Below, piece after piece: positions 61,875 to 64,000 of a stretch of 64,000 nt of DNA. The stretch is taken from positions 1-64,000 of the forward strand of contig JARKPO010000003.1 in NCBI GenBank assembly GCA_029975215.1. Reading direction: 5' to 3'. The stretch's first letter is position 1; each line of letters starts with the position of its first letter. This DNA is from Levilinea sp. Lineage in GTDB: Bacteria > Chloroflexota > Anaerolineae > Anaerolineales > Anaerolineaceae. Position numbers and translations under genes: made by a program. The notes below the pieces were generated by a model. It saw nothing but the letters and a program-made list of their open reading frames with translations, was not told the origin of the DNA and searched no databases.

Positions 61875-62591
61875 TTACTTTAAGTCCGCTGAATCCAGTA
61901 CACACCGGAAACCACAGCCGACGACGTTATCTACACCTGAATCTTCTGGGCGGGTGAAACACCGATAAGCGCAGCGGGCATGGTTTTGGGTGAAGAAGGA
62001 ATTACCCCCGCGCAGCACTTTAAATTTCTTGCCAAAGGCTTTGCCTTTGTAGGGGGAGCCGGGGTAGGCATCATACCAATCGGCGCACCACTCTTCCACA
62101 TTCCCCACCATCTCATACACACCGTAGGGGCTGACCCCGCCGGGGTGGGCGTCCACGGGGGCGGTCATCAGGTATTCGCCGCGATCCCACACCAGGGCGT
62201 TATCCTCATTGAATTCATTCCCCCACGGCCAGCGGCGGCCGTCGGTGCCGCGGGCAGCTTTTTCCCATTCGGCCTCGGTGGGAAGCCGTTTGCCGGCCCA
62301 TTCGGCGTACATGACCGCCTCAAACCAGGAAATACGGTGAACGGGATGGTTTTCCAGCCCGGGGGGAATCTCCATGCCGCCCCAGTGGCGGGGGGCGATG
62401 GCATAGGTGGCCAGCATGTAGCGTTTGTACTCAGCGTTGGTCACCGGGTAGGCGTCAATGTAATACCCAGGCAGATAGACTTTCCGCATGGGCATCTCTG
62501 GGCCAAACTCTTCGCTGCCCATAATGAATTCGCCTGCGGGGATCCAAACCATCTTTTTCCCATCACGCGCCACAATTTCTGAAGCCGTCAT
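61875..62591 (-). CDS. Formylglycine-generating-enzyme/SUMF1-fold protein
   Basis: This 238-residue protein consists of one FGE-sulfatase (SUMF1) domain: MVWIPAGEFIMGSEE, YPVTNAEYKRYM, RLPTEAEWEKAARG, GNVEEWCADWY and LRGGNSF are all family blocks. FGE proper oxidises a cysteine in sulfatases; many bacterial homologues have other roles such as iron-dependent C-S chemistry. Several Cys residues lie near the end (CAYRCF, VVGCGFRC). It starts the ECF gene cluster, under a promoter with an inverted repeat. Function is unknown. Confidence 0.88.
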   Translation of the reverse strand: MTASEIVARDGKKMVWIPAGEFIMGSEEFGPEMPMRKVYLPGYYIDAYPVTNAEYKRYMLATYAIAPRHWGGMEIPPGLENHPVHRISWFEAVMYAEWAGKRLPTEAEWEKAARGTDGRRWPWGNEFNEDNALVWDRGEYLMTAPVDAHPGGVSPYGVYEMVGNVEEWCADWYDAYPGSPYKGKAFGKKFKVLRGGNSFFTQNHARCAYRCFTRPEDSGVDNVVGCGFRCVLDSADLK

Positions 62592-62697
62592 CGGTTCTCC
62601 TGTGGTAACACAACTGGCTATGGAATTTTTAAACGATGGTGAATCGGTTGGATGAGCTTGAAGGTGGGGCTGGGTATTTCTACGGCAGTCGCGGTTA

Positions 62698-62715
62698 TGT
62701 CAGAATGTACTGACA
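62698..62715. promoter_or_regulatory. Inverted repeat TGTCAG-N6-CTGACA at the SUMF1/ECF promoter
   Basis: Perfect 6-bp arms are separated by 6 bp, directly downstream of a TATAAT on the minus strand. It would be a repressor operator controlling the SUMF1-like gene and perhaps the ECF genes. Confidence 0.65.
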
Positions 62716-62852
62716 TTATAGACATTAAAAAACGTACGACTGGCCGTATAAAGTTATTGTAGTGATTTTCGGTGGAAAGTCAACCAAAATGGGCGGATTG
62801 TTGCGAAAGTGTGATAAAAGGTAACGCTACTCCGCGCTCGGCTGGAAAAAGC

Positions 62853-62881
62853 TTGTCCGGGCGGTTGATGTATGATACAAT
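62853..62881 (+). promoter_or_regulatory. tRNA-Ser(TGA) promoter
   Basis: TTGTCC (62853-62858) and TACAAT (62876-62881) are separated by 17 bp. The mature tRNA begins 26 bp after the -10 box. Confidence 0.6.
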
Positions 62882-62906
62882 AACAGACACGAAATTGGCG
62901 AGATCC

Positions 62907-62991
62907 GGAGGGATGGCCGAGTGGCTTAAGGCGCCTGTCTTGAAAACAGGTGTGGGGTAACTCACCGTGGGTTCGAATCCCTCTCCCTCCG
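62907..62991 (+). tRNA. tRNA-Ser(TGA)
   Basis: The acceptor stem is GGAGGGA/TCCCTCC, the anticodon loop CTTGAAA (anticodon TGA) and a long variable arm is present. The T-arm contains GGGTTCGAATCCC. CCA is not encoded. The length of 85 nt fits a class II tRNA. Confidence 0.97.
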
Positions 62992-63028
62992 CAAGAGGTA
63001 CGCTGCGGGGGATTAAGAATTTCATATT

Positions 63029-63116
63029 GGGGAGGTGCCAGAGTGGCTGAATGGGCTCGCCTGCTAAGTGAGTGCCGGGGTAGACTCGGCCGCGGGTTCG
63101 AATCCCGCCCTCTCCG
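63029..63116 (+). tRNA. tRNA-Ser(GCT)
   Basis: The anticodon loop is CTGCTAA (anticodon GCT), with a long variable arm and T-arm GGGTTCGAATCCC. The acceptor stem GGGGAGG/CCTCTCC contains one G-U pair. CCA is not encoded. It is 37 bp downstream of tRNA-Ser(TGA) and probably co-transcribed. Confidence 0.95.
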
Positions 63117-63124
63117 CTGAGAAA

Positions 63125-63150
63125 AAGCTTGCCGTTGGGCAGGCTTTTTT
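63125..63150 (+). terminator. Terminator after tRNA-Ser(GCT), copy 1
   Basis: AGCTTGCC pairs with GGCAGGCT (one mismatch) around GTTG, followed by T residues. It lies in repeat unit 1. Confidence 0.8.
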
Positions 63151-63210
63151 AATTCGTCCGCGGGCCCCCATGAGGGGGTGATATTCGAACGCCGCCTCTC
63201 CGCTGAAGAA

Positions 63211-63237
63211 AAGCTCACCGGTTAGGTGAGCTTTTTT
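63211..63237 (+). terminator. Terminator copy 2 in the repeat array
   Basis: AAGCTCACC pairs perfectly with GGTGAGCTT and is followed by a T-run. Both arms differ from copy 1 in compensating positions, so the hairpin is preserved. Confidence 0.8.
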
Positions 63238-63318
63238 ATTTCACGCAAAGTCTTTTATTCGTCCGCTGGCCCCCTGTGAGGGGGTGATATTCGAACACTG
63301 CCCTGATCCGCTGAGAAA

Positions 63319-63344
63319 AAGCTTGCCGTTGGGCAGGCTTTTTT
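63319..63344 (+). terminator. Terminator copy 3 in the repeat array
   Basis: Identical to copy 1, in the third partial repeat. Confidence 0.75.
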
Positions 63345-63434
63345 AATTCGTCCGCGGGCCCCCAACAAATCCCGACAAAGTTTAGAACAGTCCTCTCTTT
63401 ACTGCAAAATCCACTCTTTTTGGAGAATTAGCGA

Positions 63435-63440
63435 TACAAT
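63435..63440 (+). promoter_or_regulatory. -10 element for a leaderless CDF gene
   Basis: TACAAT ends exactly 7 nt before the ATG, with no Shine-Dalgarno between. The transcript would begin at or near the start codon. Confidence 0.55.
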
Positions 63441-63447
63441 CAATTGT

Positions 63448-64000
63448 ATGTCACATTCCCCAAACCAGAATCTCACCCGCTTTGCCTGGATGTCGATCGC
63501 CGCTGCCGTGCTGACGATTTCGTTGAAATTGGGCGCGTATTGGCTGACCAACTCGGTCGGTCTGCTCTCCGATGCGCTGGAATCGCTGGTCAATCTGGTC
63601 ACGGCCATTGTTGCCCTGATTGCGCTGCGCGTCGCCTCCCGCCCTGCCGACGAAGAGTTCGGCTTTGGCTATTCCAAGGTGGAGTTCTTCTCCAGCGGAT
63701 TTGAAGGCGGCATGATTTTGATCGCCGCGGGCAGCATTGCCTTTACCGCCATTCCGCGCCTGTTTAATCCGCAGCCGCTGGAGCAGGTGGGTCTGGGCCT
63801 GGGGATCTCGGTCATCGCTTCTCTGATCAACTTTGGGGTGTCGCGTGTGCTTGCGCAGGCGGGCGCCCGCTACGGATCCATCACCCTCAAAGCCGATGCC
63901 AGCCATCTGATGACGGATGTCTTCACCACGGGCGGGGTCATCCTGGGCGTCGGCCTGGTCAGCGTGACCCGGTTGGATATCATGGATCCCATCATTGCCC
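63448..64000 (+). CDS. Cation diffusion facilitator family transporter (truncated by the window edge)
   Basis: The 184 codons visible encode the first membrane part of a CDF metal exporter. The metal-site helix reads [20 protein letters not shown], the [12 protein letters not shown] loop is conserved, and [18 protein letters not shown] carries the second metal-site His/Asp pair. Members export zinc, iron or manganese in exchange for protons. The frame is open to position 64000 with no stop, so the C-terminus lies outside. Confidence 0.9.
   Translation, partial: MSHSPNQNLTRFAWMSIAAAVLTISLKLGAYWLTNSVGLLSDALESLVNLVTAIVALIALRVASRPADEEFGFGYSKVEFFSSGFEGGMILIAAGSIAFTAIPRLFNPQPLEQVGLGLGISVIASLINFGVSRVLAQAGARYGSITLKADASHLMTDVFTTGGVILGVGLVSVTRLDIMDPIIA

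Larger units (their letters stand above)
62592..62906. promoter_or_regulatory. Intergenic promoter region between the SUMF1-like gene and tRNA-Ser
   Basis: These 315 bp hold divergent promoters. On the minus strand TATAAT is at 62715-62720, overlapping the inverted repeat TGTCAG-N6-CTGACA (62698-62715). On the plus strand TTGTCC and TACAAT lie before tRNA-Ser. No gene is seen. Confidence 0.55.
63114..63364. repeat. Tandem repeats derived from the tRNA-Ser 3' end and its terminator
   Basis: Three related units follow tRNA-Ser(GCT): 63114-63199, 63200-63307 and a partial one at 63308-63364. The first 57 nt of units 1 and 3 are identical. Each starts with CCGCTGA, the tRNA 3' edge, then a terminator hairpin. 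Units 1 and 2 end in a degenerate T-arm-like GATATTCGAAC with part of the acceptor. These look like duplicated tRNA tails. Confidence 0.8.

Noticed and set aside
1-64000. CRISPR arrays, transposases, integrases or phage genes
   Set aside because: No regularly spaced repeats and no such protein motifs were seen on either strand. The tRNA-associated repeats at 63114-63364 have only three units without unique spacers.

Overview
This 64-kb window is a GC-rich bacterial chromosome segment with about 60 genes. It carries no phage, insertion sequence or CRISPR array. Gene content suggests a Chloroflexota (Anaerolineae-like) bacterium: many lipoproteins and surface proteins with Thr/Pro linkers, an NBR1-type Ig lipoprotein, an R3H/AAA ATPase beside tmk, PdxS/PdxT vitamin B6 synthesis and non-cellulosomal cohesin/dockerin proteins. 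The taxonomy is inferred from content, not from a marker gene. Two kinds of superoxide dismutase point to contact with oxygen.

Layout. 0.2-9 kb: a nine-gene minus-strand run (pdxS, pdxT, acetyltransferase, R3H ATPase, tmk, DsbA-cyclophilin lipoprotein, PrsW, DedA, PlsC). 9.1-13.2 kb: nadK, B-box membrane protein, recN, LysM protein. 13.3-19.1 kb: lpdA, a convergent NBR1 lipoprotein, pepF, deoxynucleoside kinase, nucleotidyltransferase. 19.1-19.5 kb: six DnaA-box-like sites next to an AT-rich stretch, a candidate replication origin. 19.6-33.5 kb: PspC, a sugar-binding lipoprotein with a GGDEF/EAL receptor, two large cohesin proteins, a leaderless histidine kinase and a methyltransferase. 33.5-36.9 kb: a second methyltransferase, SRP RNA, glycosyltransferase, tRNA-Pro, esterase. 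36.9-43.3 kb: a Mn/Fe SOD, a PLP sulfur-amino-acid enzyme, a nickel SOD with its maturation protease, cyclophilin, uvrC, a response regulator and RidA. 43.4-55 kb: mixed metabolic and regulatory genes (TspO-like, hydrolase, GNAT, TipA-type MerR, RarD, CstA, DUF1858, Crp/Fnr, URO-D). 55-62.6 kb: a minus-strand cluster with a complete ECF transporter, two nucleoside phosphorylases, an MFS permease and a formylglycine-generating-enzyme-like protein. 62.9-64 kb: two tRNA-Ser genes, tRNA-derived tandem repeats and a truncated cation-efflux gene.

The most interesting parts are four. (1) The candidate origin combines paired DnaA boxes, a C-run, trinucleotide-like sequence and an AT-rich tract, with no dnaA gene nearby. 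(2) The ECF/nucleoside-phosphorylase cluster looks like a nucleoside uptake and salvage system; one ATPase lacks a normal signature motif and the presumed promoter carries an inverted repeat. (3) Three TGTATA repeats at exact 11-bp spacing lie over the -35 position of the TspO-like gene, like operators of B12-dependent light sensors. (4) A cohesin-dockerin surface protein pair sits behind a c-di-GMP receptor. Several promoters place the start codon about 7 nt after the -10 box, which suggests leaderless transcripts.
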